Source: Sinorhizobium fredii USDA 205 (GTDB lineage: Bacteria > Pseudomonadota > Alphaproteobacteria > Rhizobiales > Rhizobiaceae). Taken from it: 64,000 nt of DNA. The stretch covers positions 1 to 64,000 of the forward strand of contig NZ_AUTC01000157.1 of assembly GCF_001461695.1 (NCBI RefSeq). The letters run 5' to 3'. A program made the translations under genes and the position numbers. The notes below the pieces were generated by a model, which was not told the DNA's origin, made no database searches, and saw only the letters and a list, made by a program, of their open reading frames with translations. Of this stretch, positions 54,070 through 63,501 are shown piece after piece; within the stretch, counting starts at the first letter, position 1; each line of letters starts with the position of its first letter.

Positions 54070-55128
54070 ATGACCTTGCCGATCGAAACGCCCGCCGTGC
54101 TCGTCGATCTCGACATTGCCCGCCGCAACGTCCAGGCATTCCAGGCCTATGCCGATCGGCACGGCATCCGCGTGCGTCCGCACATCAAGACGCACAAGCT
54201 GCCGCAGATGGCAGAATTGCAGCTCGAGGCAGGAGCCATCGGCATAACCTGCCAGAAGGTTTCCGAAGCGGAGGCGATGGTTAATGGCAGCGCGCGGATC
54301 AAGGACGTGCTGATCACCTACAACATCCTCGGAGAAGCAAAGCTCGCGCGCCTGGCCAGGCTGAACGCGCGGGTGAGCTTGAGTGTCGTGGCGGACAACG
54401 CGACCGTGACCGACGGAATGTCGGACTATTTCGCCGGCGCGCCGAAGCCGCTCACCGTGTTCGTCGAATGCAATACGGGCGCCGATCGCTGCGGGGTCGC
54501 AACCCCAGAAGAGGCGGCCGCCCTTGCGCGACGCATTGCCGGGGCACCCGGCCTGCGGTTTGGCGGGCTGATGACCTATCCGCCGGTCGGCGGCGCGGCG
54601 CGGGTGCAGTCCTTCATGAGCGAGGCAAGGCGGCTGATCAAGGCGGTTGGGTTGCAGGTCCCGATCATCACATCCGGCGGCACGCCGAGCATGATGGAGG
54701 CGGCCGAGGCGCCGGTTGCAACGGAATATCGGCCGGGCACCTATATCTACAACGATCGTTCCCTCGTCGCCCGCGGCGTCGCGACTTGGGACGACTGCGC
54801 GCTCACCGTGCTTGCGACGGTCGTCTCCGTCCCGGCGCCGAACCGGGCTATCATCGATGCCGGCAGCAAGGTATTGACCTCCGATCTCCTCGGCTTGTCG
54901 GGCTATGGCCACGTGCTCGGCCGCGACGACATCCGCATCGACCAGCTTTCGGAAGAACATGGCCGCCTGGTTTCCGACGGGCCTATCGGCCTCAACGTCG
55001 GCGAACAGCTTCGCGTCGTTCCGAACCACGCCTGCGTGGTGACCAACATGGTCGACGCCGTCCATATCATCGAAGGGGGCGACCCGAAGGCTCAGTGGAC
55101 CGTCGTTGCGCGCGGCCGCGTCCTTTAA
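54070..55128 (+). CDS. PLP-dependent D-serine dehydratase/D-threonine aldolase-like enzyme
   Basis: This is a 352-residue enzyme of the alanine-racemase fold type. It starts with TPAVLVDLDIARRNVQ and has RPHIKTHKLPQ near residue 37, containing the PLP Lys. The C-terminal end has NHACVVTN with His320 and Cys322, the spacing of the metal (Zn) ligands known from eukaryotic-type D-serine dehydratase and D-threonine aldolase. It would split or dehydrate D-3-hydroxy-amino acids in the cytoplasm. ATG 54070 follows GGGAGGAACC. It is divergent from an amino-acid ABC operon containing RidA, which supports dehydratase chemistry, but aldolase activity is equally possible. Confidence 0.88.
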   Translation: MTLPIETPAVLVDLDIARRNVQAFQAYADRHGIRVRPHIKTHKLPQMAELQLEAGAIGITCQKVSEAEAMVNGSARIKDVLITYNILGEAKLARLARLNARVSLSVVADNATVTDGMSDYFAGAPKPLTVFVECNTGADRCGVATPEEAAALARRIAGAPGLRFGGLMTYPPVGGAARVQSFMSEARRLIKAVGLQVPIITSGGTPSMMEAAEAPVATEYRPGTYIYNDRSLVARGVATWDDCALTVLATVVSVPAPNRAIIDAGSKVLTSDLLGLSGYGHVLGRDDIRIDQLSEEHGRLVSDGPIGLNVGEQLRVVPNHACVVTNMVDAVHIIEGGDPKAQWTVVARGRVL

Positions 55129-55308
55129 CCAGTCCAAATCTCCCGAGGCTCGAGGCGCGCGTGACGTCGCCAGGGCGACGATCGGCGAGCACTCTCGTTC
55201 CACCTCAAGCGCAAGATGCCGAAAATACGGTTATATTAGCGCAGCCCTAAGAATGAGATTCTCCTGCCGTCTCGATTGGAGGCTTGAGTCCGGCAGCGGG
55301 CACGGAAT

Positions 55309-55347
55309 TTCGGGAAATGCTTGAACAAGGATACGACATTTCCCGAA
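55309..55347. promoter_or_regulatory. Inverted repeat upstream of the sulfate ABC operon
   Basis: TTCGGGAAATG and CATTTCCCGAA form a perfect 11-bp inverted repeat with 17 bases between. It lies 81 bp before the sulfate-binding-protein start, in a 299-bp gap. It may be a regulator site or a leader structure; no known motif is assigned. Confidence 0.5.
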
Positions 55348-55427
55348 TCCGGTCGCTGGCGTCATATGTTTGCGTTGAGATAGTCGATTAAATTGATAGT
55401 TTTATCTGGCAAAGGATGGAGGTCGAC

Positions 55428-56453
55428 ATGAGTTCGAAGAAACTTGCCGGAATGGTGAAACTAGCATTTTTGGTCGGAAGCCTGCAGCTGGGCTCGATCG
55501 GCCTTGCTGCCGCAGATACCACACTTCTGAACGTGTCCTATGATCCGACACGGGAACTCTACAAGGACTTCAATGCTGCCTTTGCGGAAAAATGGAAGGC
55601 TGACACGGGTGAAACCGTCACCATCCAGACGTCGCATGGTGGCTCGGGCAAGCAGGCCCGCTCGGTGATCGACGGGCTCGAAGCCGATGTCGTGACGCTG
55701 GCGCTGGAAGCCGATATCGATGCCATCGCAAAGGCGACCAGCAAAATCCCGGCCGACTGGAAAACCCGCCTGGACAACAACAGCGCCCCCTACACCTCGA
55801 CGATCGTCTTTCTAGTCCGCAAGGGAAACCCGAAGGGTATCAAGGACTGGGGTGATCTGACCAAGGAAGGCATCCAGGTCATCACCCCGAACCCGAAGAC
55901 CTCGGGCGGTGCCCGCTGGAACTTCCTCGCCGCCTGGGCTTGGGCACGTGCTGCCAACGGCGGTGACGATGCCAAGGCGCAGGAATATGTGACGCAGCTC
56001 TTCAAGCACGTTCCGGTCCTCGATACCGGGGCGCGCGGCGCAACCACCACCTTCGTTCAGCGTGGCCTCGGCGACGTGCTGCTCGCCTGGGAGAACGAAG
56101 CCTATCTTTCTCTCGAGGAACTCGGCCCCGACAATTTCGAGATCGTCACGCCTTCGATTTCGATCAAGGCCGAGCCGCCGGTGGCGCTTGTCGACGGCAA
56201 TGTCGATGCCAAGGGCACCCGCAAGGTGGCCGAAGCCTATCTCGCCTATCTCTACAGCGATGCCGGCCAGAAGCTCGTCGCCAAGCACTACTACCGGCCG
56301 TTCAAGCCGGAGCTTGCCGACCCGAAGGACACGGCCCGCTTCGCCGATCTCAAACTGGTCACTATTGACGAATTCGGCGGTTGGAAGGAAGCTCAGCCGA
56401 AGTTCTTCGCCGATGGTGGGCTTTTCGACCAAATCTACAAGCCGGGACAATAA
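55428..56453 (+). CDS. sbp: Sulfate/thiosulfate ABC transporter substrate-binding protein
   Basis: This is a 341-residue periplasmic protein with a signal peptide ([18 protein letters not shown]). The Sbp/CysP fold is clear: [60 protein letters not shown] and the end VDEFGGW-type VTIDEFGGW. These motifs contact the sulfate ion in Sbp. ATG 55428 follows GGATGGAGG. It heads the operon sbp-cysT-cysW-cysA. The protein probably binds sulfate; thiosulfate or a related oxyanion is possible. Confidence 0.95.
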   Translation: MSSKKLAGMVKLAFLVGSLQLGSIGLAAADTTLLNVSYDPTRELYKDFNAAFAEKWKADTGETVTIQTSHGGSGKQARSVIDGLEADVVTLALEADIDAIAKATSKIPADWKTRLDNNSAPYTSTIVFLVRKGNPKGIKDWGDLTKEGIQVITPNPKTSGGARWNFLAAWAWARAANGGDDAKAQEYVTQLFKHVPVLDTGARGATTTFVQRGLGDVLLAWENEAYLSLEELGPDNFEIVTPSISIKAEPPVALVDGNVDAKGTRKVAEAYLAYLYSDAGQKLVAKHYYRPFKPELADPKDTARFADLKLVTIDEFGGWKEAQPKFFADGGLFDQIYKPGQ

Positions 56454-56459
56454 TATCGT

Positions 56460-57317
56460 ATGGCCTTTCGCAGCAGCACGCGATGGCGGTTTCGGCAGCC
56501 GAGTGTCATTCCGGGTTTCGGATTGGCGCTCGGCGTCACACTGACATGGCTTACCCTCATCGTTCTCATTCCTCTCTCCGGCCTGATCTGGCGCTCGAGC
56601 GGCCTCGGCTGGTCCAGTTTCATGGCATTGGTTCTTGACGAGCGCACCGTCAATGCATTGACGATCAGCTTCGGCACCGCCTTCATCGCCGCTGTCGTCA
56701 ACCTGTTCTTTGGCGTCATCCTCGCCTGGGTGCTGGTGCGTTATCGCTTCCCGGGAAAGCGGGTGATCGACGCCATGGTCGATCTGCCCTTCGCCTTGCC
56801 GACGGCGGTCGCCGGCATCGCCTTGACGGCGCTCTACGCGCCGAATGGCTGGATAGGGTCGTTCCTCGAACCGCTCGGCATCAAGATCGCCTTCACGCCG
56901 GCCGGCATCGTCGTGGCGCTCGTCTTCGTCGGCCTGCCCTTCGTCGTGCGCACGGTTCAGCCCGTCATGGAGGAAATCGACAAGGAGGTCGAAGAGGCGG
57001 CCGCGACGCTCGGGGCCAACCGCTACCAGACGATCAGCCGGGTCCTGCTGCCGGGTCTGCTTCCGGCCGGCCTGACCGGCTTTGCGCTTGCCTTTGCCCG
57101 CGGCGTCGGCGAATACGGGTCGGTGATCTTCATCGCCGGTAATCTACCTTATGTCTCGGAGATCGCACCGCTGCTGATCATCATCCGTCTGGAGGAGTTC
57201 AATTATCCCGCTGCGACCGCAATCGCCACGGTGATGCTGTTCCTCTCCTTCATCATGCTGCTCGTCATCAACTCGATCCAGGCCTGGAGCAGACGGAGAT
57301 ACAGCAATGGCGCTTGA
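56460..57317 (+). CDS. cysT: Sulfate ABC transporter permease CysT
   Basis: This is a 285-residue inner-membrane permease with six TM segments, of CysT/CysU type. It has the [20 protein letters not shown] region after TM2 and the EAA-like loop [20 protein letters not shown]. It starts 6 bp after the sbp stop and overlaps cysW by 11 bases. It forms the channel with CysW. Confidence 0.95.
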   Translation: MAFRSSTRWRFRQPSVIPGFGLALGVTLTWLTLIVLIPLSGLIWRSSGLGWSSFMALVLDERTVNALTISFGTAFIAAVVNLFFGVILAWVLVRYRFPGKRVIDAMVDLPFALPTAVAGIALTALYAPNGWIGSFLEPLGIKIAFTPAGIVVALVFVGLPFVVRTVQPVMEEIDKEVEEAAATLGANRYQTISRVLLPGLLPAGLTGFALAFARGVGEYGSVIFIAGNLPYVSEIAPLLIIIRLEEFNYPAATAIATVMLFLSFIMLLVINSIQAWSRRRYSNGA

Positions 57318-58194
57318 CACCAGCACGGCGCCATCGGCGGCGCCATCCAAACTCGTGAAAGCGGCGACCTCGGAAACGCGATTTGCGCGTCGAACGCTGA
57401 TTATAGTCGCGCTCGGTTTCGTTGCCCTTTTCCTCGTCCTGCCGCTCGCGACCGTCTTCATCGAAGCGTTTCGCAAGGGACCGGCCGAATTCGCGACGGC
57501 GCTTCGCGATCCCGAGACCTTTTCGGCCATCCGCCTGACGCTCATCGTCGCCGCGATCTCCGTCCCGCTGAACCTGGTTTTCGGAGTGGCGGCCGCCTGG
57601 GCCATCGCCAAGTTCGAGTTCAAGGGCAAAGCGTTCCTGACGACGCTGATAGACCTGCCCTTCTCCGTGTCGCCGGTGATCTCCGGTCTCGTCTTCGTCC
57701 TGCTCTTCGGCGGTCACAGTGCCCTCGGTCCCTTCCTGCAGAAGCACGGCATTCAGATTCTCTTCGCCGTGCCGGGCCTGGTGCTCGCCACCGTCTTCGT
57801 GACCTTTCCCTTCGTCGCCCGCGAACTCATCCCGCTGATGCAGGAGCAGGGTACGAGCGACGAGGAGGCGGCGCTGTCGCTCGGGGCGACCGGCTGGCAG
57901 ACCTTCTGGCATGTGACGCTGCCGAACATCAAATGGGGCCTGCTCTACGGCGTGCTGCTCTGCAACGCCCGGGCGATGGGCGAGTTCGGTGCCGTGTCCG
58001 TGGTTTCCGGGCACATTCGCGGCCAAACGAACACGATGCCCTTGCAGGTCGAAATCCTTTATAATGAGTACAATTTCGTCGCCGCATTCGCGGTGGCGGC
58101 AGTCCTTGCGCTTCTGGCGCTGGTGACGCTCGTCCTGAAGACGGCGCTTGAACTTCGTTACAGCGACGAGATCGCTGCCAGCCGTAGGCATTGA
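57307..58194 (+). CDS. cysW: Sulfate ABC transporter permease CysW
   Basis: This is a 295-residue inner-membrane permease with six TM segments. It has the CysW-typical [20 protein letters not shown] and the loop [21 protein letters not shown] 35-residue polar N-terminal leader precedes TM1. It overlaps cysT by 11 bases and ends 15 bp before cysA, a compact operon. Confidence 0.95.
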   Translation: MALDTSTAPSAAPSKLVKAATSETRFARRTLIIVALGFVALFLVLPLATVFIEAFRKGPAEFATALRDPETFSAIRLTLIVAAISVPLNLVFGVAAAWAIAKFEFKGKAFLTTLIDLPFSVSPVISGLVFVLLFGGHSALGPFLQKHGIQILFAVPGLVLATVFVTFPFVARELIPLMQEQGTSDEEAALSLGATGWQTFWHVTLPNIKWGLLYGVLLCNARAMGEFGAVSVVSGHIRGQTNTMPLQVEILYNEYNFVAAFAVAAVLALLALVTLVLKTALELRYSDEIAASRRH

Positions 58195-58209
58195 AAGGTC
58201 CATACATCC

Positions 58210-59316
58210 ATGGAAGTCCGCGTCCAGAACATACGCAAGGAATTCGGCCGCTTCCCGGCGCTCGACGACGTCTCGCTCGACATCCGGTCCGGCGAGCTGA
58301 TCGCGCTGCTCGGCCCCTCCGGCTCGGGCAAGACGACACTGCTGCGGCTGATCGCCGGGCTCGAGAGCCCGACCGACGGTACGATCTTCTTCGGCGCCGA
58401 TGACGCCTCGAAGAAGAGCGTGCAGCAGCGAAACATCGGCTTCGTCTTCCAGCACTATGCACTATTCCGGCACATGACCGTGCTCGACAACGTTTCCTTC
58501 GGGCTGAAGGTCAGGCCATCCAGCCGGCGGCCGCCCGCCGCCGAGATCCGCCGTCGGGCCACGGACCTGCTCGAACTGGTGCAGCTTTCCGGCCTCGAAA
58601 AGCGATACCCGGCCCAGCTTTCCGGCGGCCAGCGTCAGCGCGTGGCGCTCGCCCGCGCCATGGCCGTGGAGCCGAACGTGCTGCTGCTCGACGAGCCCTT
58701 CGGCGCGCTCGACGCGCAGGTGCGCAAGGAACTGCGCAAATGGCTGAGGGAAATCCACGACCGCACCGGTCACACAACGGTGTTCGTCACCCACGACCAG
58801 GAGGAGGCCCTTGAGCTCGCCGATCGAGTCGTGGTGATGAGCAAGGGTGCAATCGAGCAGGTCGGCACGCCCGACGACATCTACGACCACCCGGTCTCGC
58901 CCTTCGTGTATGGCTTCATCGGCCAGTCGAATTGCATCAACGTCACGCTTTCAAGCGGCGAAATCTGGTTTGAGGACCGGCCGATCGGCCTGCGCGCCGC
59001 CAACGAGCCGGACGGGGCGGCCACCCTCTATTTCCGCCCGCACGACATCGAGCTCATAGACGGTTGCGGCGGCTGTCTCGCTGGCCTCGTGACGGCGAGC
59101 CGGCGGGTCGCGGGCACCCGTCACCTCGAGATCGATCTCGGCAGGGCCCATCCGCCGGTCGAGATCGAGCTGCCGCCGGAGCGCGCCTCGTCGACCGACC
59201 ACACCCGCGTCGCATTCCGCCCGACCAAATGGAAGCTTTTCCGCAAGGAAGGCGACATTGCAGCCGCGCAACCCGTGGAAGAGCCAGCCAGCCAGCTGGC
59301 GCGCACCGGCACCTGA
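58210..59316 (+). CDS. cysA: Sulfate ABC transporter ATPase CysA
   Basis: This is a 368-residue ATPase. It has Walker [19 protein letters not shown] near residue 37, Q-loop [15 protein letters not shown], signature [16 protein letters not shown], Walker [20 protein letters not shown] and the switch His in [14 protein letters not shown]-terminal TOBE-like domain (from about residue 240) follows. It energises sulfate uptake in the operon with sbp, cysT and cysW. The linked PAPS-synthesis genes 17 kb away may use this sulfate, but no direct link is seen. Confidence 0.95.
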   Translation: MEVRVQNIRKEFGRFPALDDVSLDIRSGELIALLGPSGSGKTTLLRLIAGLESPTDGTIFFGADDASKKSVQQRNIGFVFQHYALFRHMTVLDNVSFGLKVRPSSRRPPAAEIRRRATDLLELVQLSGLEKRYPAQLSGGQRQRVALARAMAVEPNVLLLDEPFGALDAQVRKELRKWLREIHDRTGHTTVFVTHDQEEALELADRVVVMSKGAIEQVGTPDDIYDHPVSPFVYGFIGQSNCINVTLSSGEIWFEDRPIGLRAANEPDGAATLYFRPHDIELIDGCGGCLAGLVTASRRVAGTRHLEIDLGRAHPPVEIELPPERASSTDHTRVAFRPTKWKLFRKEGDIAAAQPVEEPASQLARTGT

Positions 59317-59328
59317 CCAGCGTCGCCT

Positions 59329-59354
59329 GCGTGCCGCGTTACGACGCGGCACGC
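59329..59354 (+). terminator. Hairpin downstream of cysA
   Basis: A perfect 10-bp inverted repeat, GCGTGCCGCG and CGCGGCACGC, has a 6-base loop and lies 12 bp after the cysA stop. No T run follows. It probably ends the sulfate operon before the next gene. Confidence 0.6.
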
Positions 59355-59449
59355 GCTGGTGCCGGCGTGCAGTCTGTTCTATCAAAGCGAGAGCCCTGGC
59401 CGGGATCGAAAGCCGATGCCGTTCTCCCCCTTGCGCCTGGAGCCGCCGC

Positions 59450-60814
59450 ATGACCGTCATCGAAGAGCTTGTCCGAATCCTCGGCGACGTGGTGCTGACC
59501 GGGGACCGCATCAGCGAACGCTATCGTAGCGATGCGAGTCTCGCCGGCCGCAGCCTACCGAAAGCCGTCGTTCGCCCGGCAAGCGTCGCCGAAGTCGCAA
59601 CCGCCCTGAAAATCTGCAACGAGCACCGCCAGAGCGTGGTGCCGCAGGGCGGCATGACCGGTCTTGCCGGCGGCGCCAATCCTGAAGCCGACGACATCGT
59701 CATCTCCCTGGAGCGGATGACCGGGATCGAGGAAATCGACAGCGCCGCCGCGACGATGACGGTGCTTGCCGGAACGCCGCTAGAAGTGGCGCAGCGCGCC
59801 GCCGAAGAGGCCGGTTTCCTGCTGCCGATCGACCTCGGCGCGCGCGGCTCATGCCAGATCGGCGGCAATCTCGCCACCAATGCCGGCGGCATCCGGGTCA
59901 TCCGCCACGGCGTGACGCGAGACAACGTGCTGGGCCTCGAAGCCGTGCTTGCCGATGGAACCGTACTCTCCTCGCTGAACAAGATGGTGAAGAACAACAC
60001 CGGCTACGACCTGCGGCAATTCTTCATCGGATCGGAGGGCACGCTCGGCATCATCACCCGCGCCGTGCTGCGGCTCCGTCCGCTGTCGGCGGGCCGTCTG
60101 ACCGCCCTTTGCGCCCTCGAAAGCTATGCCGGTGTCACTGCCGTACTCAAGCGGGCGCAGCAACAGTTCCCGGGCCTGTCGGCCTTCGAGGCGATGTGGC
60201 AAAGCTATTTCGGTTTCAATTGCGCCGAGGAAGGTCTGCGGTTTTTCGAAGCGCCGCCCGCCTTCGCCGTCATCATCGAACAGGATACGCGTGGCCGCGA
60301 TGACGAGCGCGAGGGCTTTGAAGCCTCCCTCGGCCAGATGCTGGAAGAAGGATTGATTGCGGATGCGTTGATCGCGCAGTCGGAAAAGGAGGCCCAGACG
60401 TTTTGGCGGGTCCGCGAAGGCCGCGGGCTCGACCGGCTGCCCTCTCTCGTCAACCTCGACGTCAGCCTGCCGATCGGCGCGATTGGCGGTTTCGCGCAGG
60501 AGTGCGACGCCGCCCTCCGCGCGGCCTTTCCCTCGGCCCATGTCTCCTTCTTCGGCCATGTCGCCGATAGCAACCTGCACATCGCTTTCTCGGCGCCGGG
60601 CGCGAATGAGCAGACGCTGCATGAGGTCGACCGGATCGTCTACGCCCTGGTCGACCGCTATCGCGGCTCGATTTCCGCAGAACACGGCATCGGCACCTTG
60701 AAACGCGACTTTCTCGACCGCTCCCGCAGCCCGGCGGAGATCGAGGTCATGCGGCGCATCAAGGCGGCGCTCGATCCGAACGGTATTCTCAACCCCGGCA
60801 AAGTTCTTGGCTGA
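59450..60814 (+). CDS. FAD-binding oxidoreductase (D-2-hydroxyacid/glycolate oxidase GlcD-like)
   Basis: This is a 454-residue flavoprotein of the PCMH/FAD_binding_4 type. The FAD domain has VVPQGGMTGLAGGANPEADD near residue 65 and GSCQIGGNLATNAGGIRVIR near 130. The C-terminal FAD-oxidase domain has HVSFFGHVADSNLHIAFSAP and SAEHGIGTLKRDFLDRSRSP, with the His residues typical of D-lactate/glycolate/2-hydroxyglutarate dehydrogenases. It oxidises a D-2-hydroxyacid. ATG 59450 is preferred over an in-frame start that overlaps cysA. It is a single gene 133 bp after the sulfate operon; substrate unknown. Confidence 0.9.
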   Translation: MTVIEELVRILGDVVLTGDRISERYRSDASLAGRSLPKAVVRPASVAEVATALKICNEHRQSVVPQGGMTGLAGGANPEADDIVISLERMTGIEEIDSAAATMTVLAGTPLEVAQRAAEEAGFLLPIDLGARGSCQIGGNLATNAGGIRVIRHGVTRDNVLGLEAVLADGTVLSSLNKMVKNNTGYDLRQFFIGSEGTLGIITRAVLRLRPLSAGRLTALCALESYAGVTAVLKRAQQQFPGLSAFEAMWQSYFGFNCAEEGLRFFEAPPAFAVIIEQDTRGRDDEREGFEASLGQMLEEGLIADALIAQSEKEAQTFWRVREGRGLDRLPSLVNLDVSLPIGAIGGFAQECDAALRAAFPSAHVSFFGHVADSNLHIAFSAPGANEQTLHEVDRIVYALVDRYRGSISAEHGIGTLKRDFLDRSRSPAEIEVMRRIKAALDPNGILNPGKVLG

Positions 60815-60826
60815 CGATGCCTCGTC

Positions 60827-61387
60827 CTAAAGCCACGATGCGGGCGACTTCGGCAGCCGACCTTCCGGATCGATGACGTCGAGCCGCGGCCTGCCCCGTC
60901 CATTCCAGCGCCAGAGGGCGACGCAGGTGCCTCCGGGCGACATGTAGGAGGGGTAGATCACGCCGTCGTAGCCGCGCTTCAAAAGATCGGTGTGGGTCTT
61001 ATGCGTCTGCGGGACCAAGCCCTTGTCAAGTTCGTCGCGCCATTCGCAGCGATGGATTGCCTCGTCTAGTCCCAACTCGGCGAGAACATCGCCATCCGTG
61101 AGATCGGCCAGTTTTGCGTCGCGAAGCTCGAGTTGCACGATCAGCGCCGGGTGCTGGACGAAGCCCTGATTATACTCCGCCCAGGCGGTGGAAAGTTCAC
61201 GCGCCGCGTAGATCGTCGGCATGCCGACCGGATTCCACCGGCCACCAAAGCGGGCGGCCCCGTCGCCGGAGAGCGGCATATGGGCCCAGCGCGGGACAAA
61301 GGCGCGCCAGAGCGTCATCGGCTCGGCCATCCTCGCCACGTCCAAGTCGGGCTGGGAGGAGGACGGGCCGCTCAGACTTTTCTTCAT
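60827..61387 (-). CDS. RES-domain toxin
   Basis: This is a 186-residue RES-family protein. The catalytic triad region shows Arg in TLWRAFVPRW, the GGRWNPVGMPTIYAARELST block with the second Arg, Glu in AWAEYNQG, and a Ser late in the protein. RES toxins consume NAD+ by phosphorolysis or hydrolysis. The gene overlaps nothing, but starts 3 bp after the antitoxin gene on the same strand, so the two are a toxin-antitoxin operon. It is normal length for the family. Beside a leucine-catabolism operon, it is probably a stand-alone module. Confidence 0.9.
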   Translation of the reverse strand: MKKSLSGPSSSQPDLDVARMAEPMTLWRAFVPRWAHMPLSGDGAARFGGRWNPVGMPTIYAARELSTAWAEYNQGFVQHPALIVQLELRDAKLADLTDGDVLAELGLDEAIHRCEWRDELDKGLVPQTHKTHTDLLKRGYDGVIYPSYMSPGGTCVALWRWNGRGRPRLDVIDPEGRLPKSPASWL

Positions 61388-61390
61388 TCG

Positions 61391-61762
61391 CTAGGCGTAG
61401 ACGCCGGCGCGGATCGACTCGAGATAGGCAAGAACCTTGTCGGCCTTGCCTTCGCCGACCAGATCATATGCGGTCTTGCCGGCCCAGCCGGGAATCGGCT
61501 GATGCTTGAACCAGATGACGGCACGCGCCTCGTCGCCGGCCATCTCGGAGGCCATGGCAAGGATGCGAACGACCTTGCTCAAGGCGCTGTCGACCTTTCG
61601 CGCGCCGGACTTTGCCGTCAGCGTGTTGCGCGCGACGCCAATCAGCTTGGAAAGTTCGGCAAGCGTGACGCCCAGCCGATCGGCGACAAGGCGCGCCGAC
61701 AGGAACGGAGAATGGTCGTCTCCGAAGCGCGCCGCCGGAATCTGGAAATCGACAGCTATCAT
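61391..61762 (-). CDS. Xre/MbcA/ParS-type antitoxin of the RES toxin
   Basis: This is a 123-residue protein. An HTH-like part at residues 25-70 (LVADRLGVTLAELSKLIGVA) is followed by the DUF2384/ParS C-terminal toxin-binding domain (AVIWFKHQPIPGWAGKTAYD, then EGKADKVLAYLESIRAGVYA). This is the usual partner of RES toxins and represses its own operon. ATG 61762 follows AGGATCGAG. An inverted repeat at 61773-61809 directly upstream is the probable operator. The gene order antitoxin-toxin is typical. Confidence 0.9.
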   Translation of the reverse strand: MIAVDFQIPAARFGDDHSPFLSARLVADRLGVTLAELSKLIGVARNTLTAKSGARKVDSALSKVVRILAMASEMAGDEARAVIWFKHQPIPGWAGKTAYDLVGEGKADKVLAYLESIRAGVYA

Positions 61763-61772
61763 AACAAAGCTC

Positions 61773-61809
61773 GATCCTATTTTGATCTATGCAGTATTAA
61801 AATAGGATC
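61773..61809. promoter_or_regulatory. Operator-like inverted repeat before the antitoxin gene
   Basis: GATCCTATTTT and AAAATAGGATC form a perfect 11-bp inverted repeat with a 15-bp spacer. It starts 11 bp upstream of the antitoxin start codon, in an A+T-rich stretch that likely also holds the promoter. Autorepression by the Xre-type antitoxin is expected from the family. Confidence 0.75.
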
Positions 61810-61849
61810 AGTTCCCGCTCAATTCAAGCACATTTCGAGCCACGAAACA

Positions 61850-62635
61850 TTAGCGCCGCCAAGAGGGTTCGCGGCGTTCGAAGAAGGCGGCGAGCCCTTC
61901 CCGCGCTTCGTCCGTCTCCCAGGTGTCGGCGAGTTGCTCGATCGTCGCGGCGATGACGGCATCGGTAATCGGGCTTCCGAGCGATCGTGCAAGCCGCTTG
62001 GCGCGGCCGGCTGCTCCCGGCGCCGCCGCAAGATAGGATGCAGCTTCCGCTTCGACGGCGGCATCAAATGTGGCGATGTTGACAACCATCGACACCAGTC
62101 CGGCGGTTTTCGCTTCTTCGGCCCCGAAAATCCGCGCGGACATGAACAGAGGCCGAGCCCTTGCCTCGCCGATCCGGGCGATGACATAGGGGCTGATCGT
62201 AGCCGGGATGAGCCCGAGGCGCGTTTCCGTCAGCCCGAATTTTGCGCCCTGCTCGGCGATGACGGCATCGCACACACTCACGAGACCGACGCCGCCGCCG
62301 AAGGCATTGCCATGGACACGCGCGATAAGCGGTTTCGGCATGTCGTTCAGGGCCTTGAACATCATCGCCAGCCGCGTCGCCTCGGCGATCCGCGTCTGCC
62401 TGTCGGCGGTGAACTGCTGCCGCATCCACTCCAGATCGCCGCCTGCGCAGAAGCTCTTTCCATCTCCCTTTAGAATGACCGCCCGCACGGCCGAGTCGGC
62501 TCCAAGCCGGCTGGCCACGTCCGTGAGTTCGTCGATCATCAGGGCGGAGAGCGCATTGTGCTTTTCCGGGCGCGCGAGCGTCAGCCGGACGATGCCGCGT
62601 TCATCGCTGTCGTAGCGGATCGTCTGATACGTCAT
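61850..62635 (-). CDS. liuC: Enoyl-CoA hydratase, probable 3-methylglutaconyl-CoA hydratase
   Basis: This is a 261-residue crotonase-fold enzyme. It has ARPEKHNALSALMIDEL near residue 21, the oxyanion-hole region GDGKSFCAGGDLEWMRQ near 58 and HGNAFGGGVGLVSVCDAVIA with the catalytic-Glu region TETRLGLIPATISPYV. The gene lies directly after an HMG-CoA lyase and the biotin carboxylase subunit, with a 4-bp overlap, so it is the hydratase of leucine/isovalerate breakdown that turns 3-methylglutaconyl-CoA into HMG-CoA. ATG 62635 follows GAGGGGGAC; an upstream in-frame start adds an Arg-rich stretch. Confidence 0.9.
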   Translation of the reverse strand: MTYQTIRYDSDERGIVRLTLARPEKHNALSALMIDELTDVASRLGADSAVRAVILKGDGKSFCAGGDLEWMRQQFTADRQTRIAEATRLAMMFKALNDMPKPLIARVHGNAFGGGVGLVSVCDAVIAEQGAKFGLTETRLGLIPATISPYVIARIGEARARPLFMSARIFGAEEAKTAGLVSMVVNIATFDAAVEAEAASYLAAAPGAAGRAKRLARSLGSPITDAVIAATIEQLADTWETDEAREGLAAFFERREPSWRR

Positions 62636-63501
62636 GCCGTCCCCCTCAAGGATCGCGCGAAGCCGGCGGCGCGTTCGAGCTTTCCAGCATCGAGTCCCGT
62701 CGAAAAGCCTCTCCCCTGCAGGAAAGCGTTTACCGCGACCGTATCGACATTGCCCGCCGCGCCCGGTGCATAGGGGCATCCGCCGAGGCCCGCGACGGAG
62801 GCGTCGAACACCCTGAGGCCACGCTCCAGGGCGACCGCGATATTTTCGAGGGCGCGACCCGACGTGTCGTGGAAATGGCCCGCCAGCTTCGATGCGGCGA
62901 TCTCGCCGAGAACCGTTTCAAGCATGGCGTCCACGGCTTCCGGAGTACCCCGCCCGATCGTGTCGCCCAGGCTGATCTCGTAGCAGCCGAGGTCGGACAG
63001 CTGCCGCGCCACGCCGGCCGCAGCCTCGGGCGCGATCGCACCTTCATAGGGGCATTCGACGACGCAGCTCACATAGCCGCGAAGCGGAATGCGATGATGA
63101 CGGCACGCCTCCGCCACCGGGCGGAACCGCTCGATGCTTTCGGCGATCGAACAATTGATGTTCTTCTGCGAGAAGCTCTCGGAGGCGGAAGCGAAGATCG
63201 CCACCTCATCGGCGCCGCAGGCAAGTGCCGCCTCGAAGCCCCGCATATTCGGCGTCAGCGCTGCATAGCGCGTGCCCTGGCGTCTCGCGATACCGGCCAT
63301 CACCGCCGGCGCATCGGCCATCTGCGGCACCCAGCGCGGACTGACGAAGCTCGTCACCTCGATCCGAGCGTAGCCGCAGTCGGACAGAAGATCGACAAGC
63401 CTGATCTTGTCACCGGTATCGACGAGCCGCGCCTCGTTCTGAAGACCGTCCCGCGGTGCCATCTCGACGATCGTGACTCGTTCGCCTTGCCGCGACATCA
63501 T
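62632..63501 (-). CDS. liuE: Hydroxymethylglutaryl-CoA lyase
   Basis: This is a 289-residue TIM-barrel lyase. It starts with VTIVEMAPRDGLQNEARLVD, has the metal ligands in EISLGDTIGRGTPE and GHFHDTSGRALEN, and the active-site loop Cys in GLGGCPYAPGAAGN near residue 240. HMG-CoA lyase cleaves HMG-CoA to acetoacetate and acetyl-CoA, the last step of leucine degradation. It overlaps both neighbours by four bases (ATGA-type), so translation is coupled through the operon. Confidence 0.94.
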   Translation of the reverse strand: MMSRQGERVTIVEMAPRDGLQNEARLVDTGDKIRLVDLLSDCGYARIEVTSFVSPRWVPQMADAPAVMAGIARRQGTRYAALTPNMRGFEAALACGADEVAIFASASESFSQKNINCSIAESIERFRPVAEACRHHRIPLRGYVSCVVECPYEGAIAPEAAAGVARQLSDLGCYEISLGDTIGRGTPEAVDAMLETVLGEIAASKLAGHFHDTSGRALENIAVALERGLRVFDASVAGLGGCPYAPGAAGNVDTVAVNAFLQGRGFSTGLDAGKLERAAGFARSLRGTA

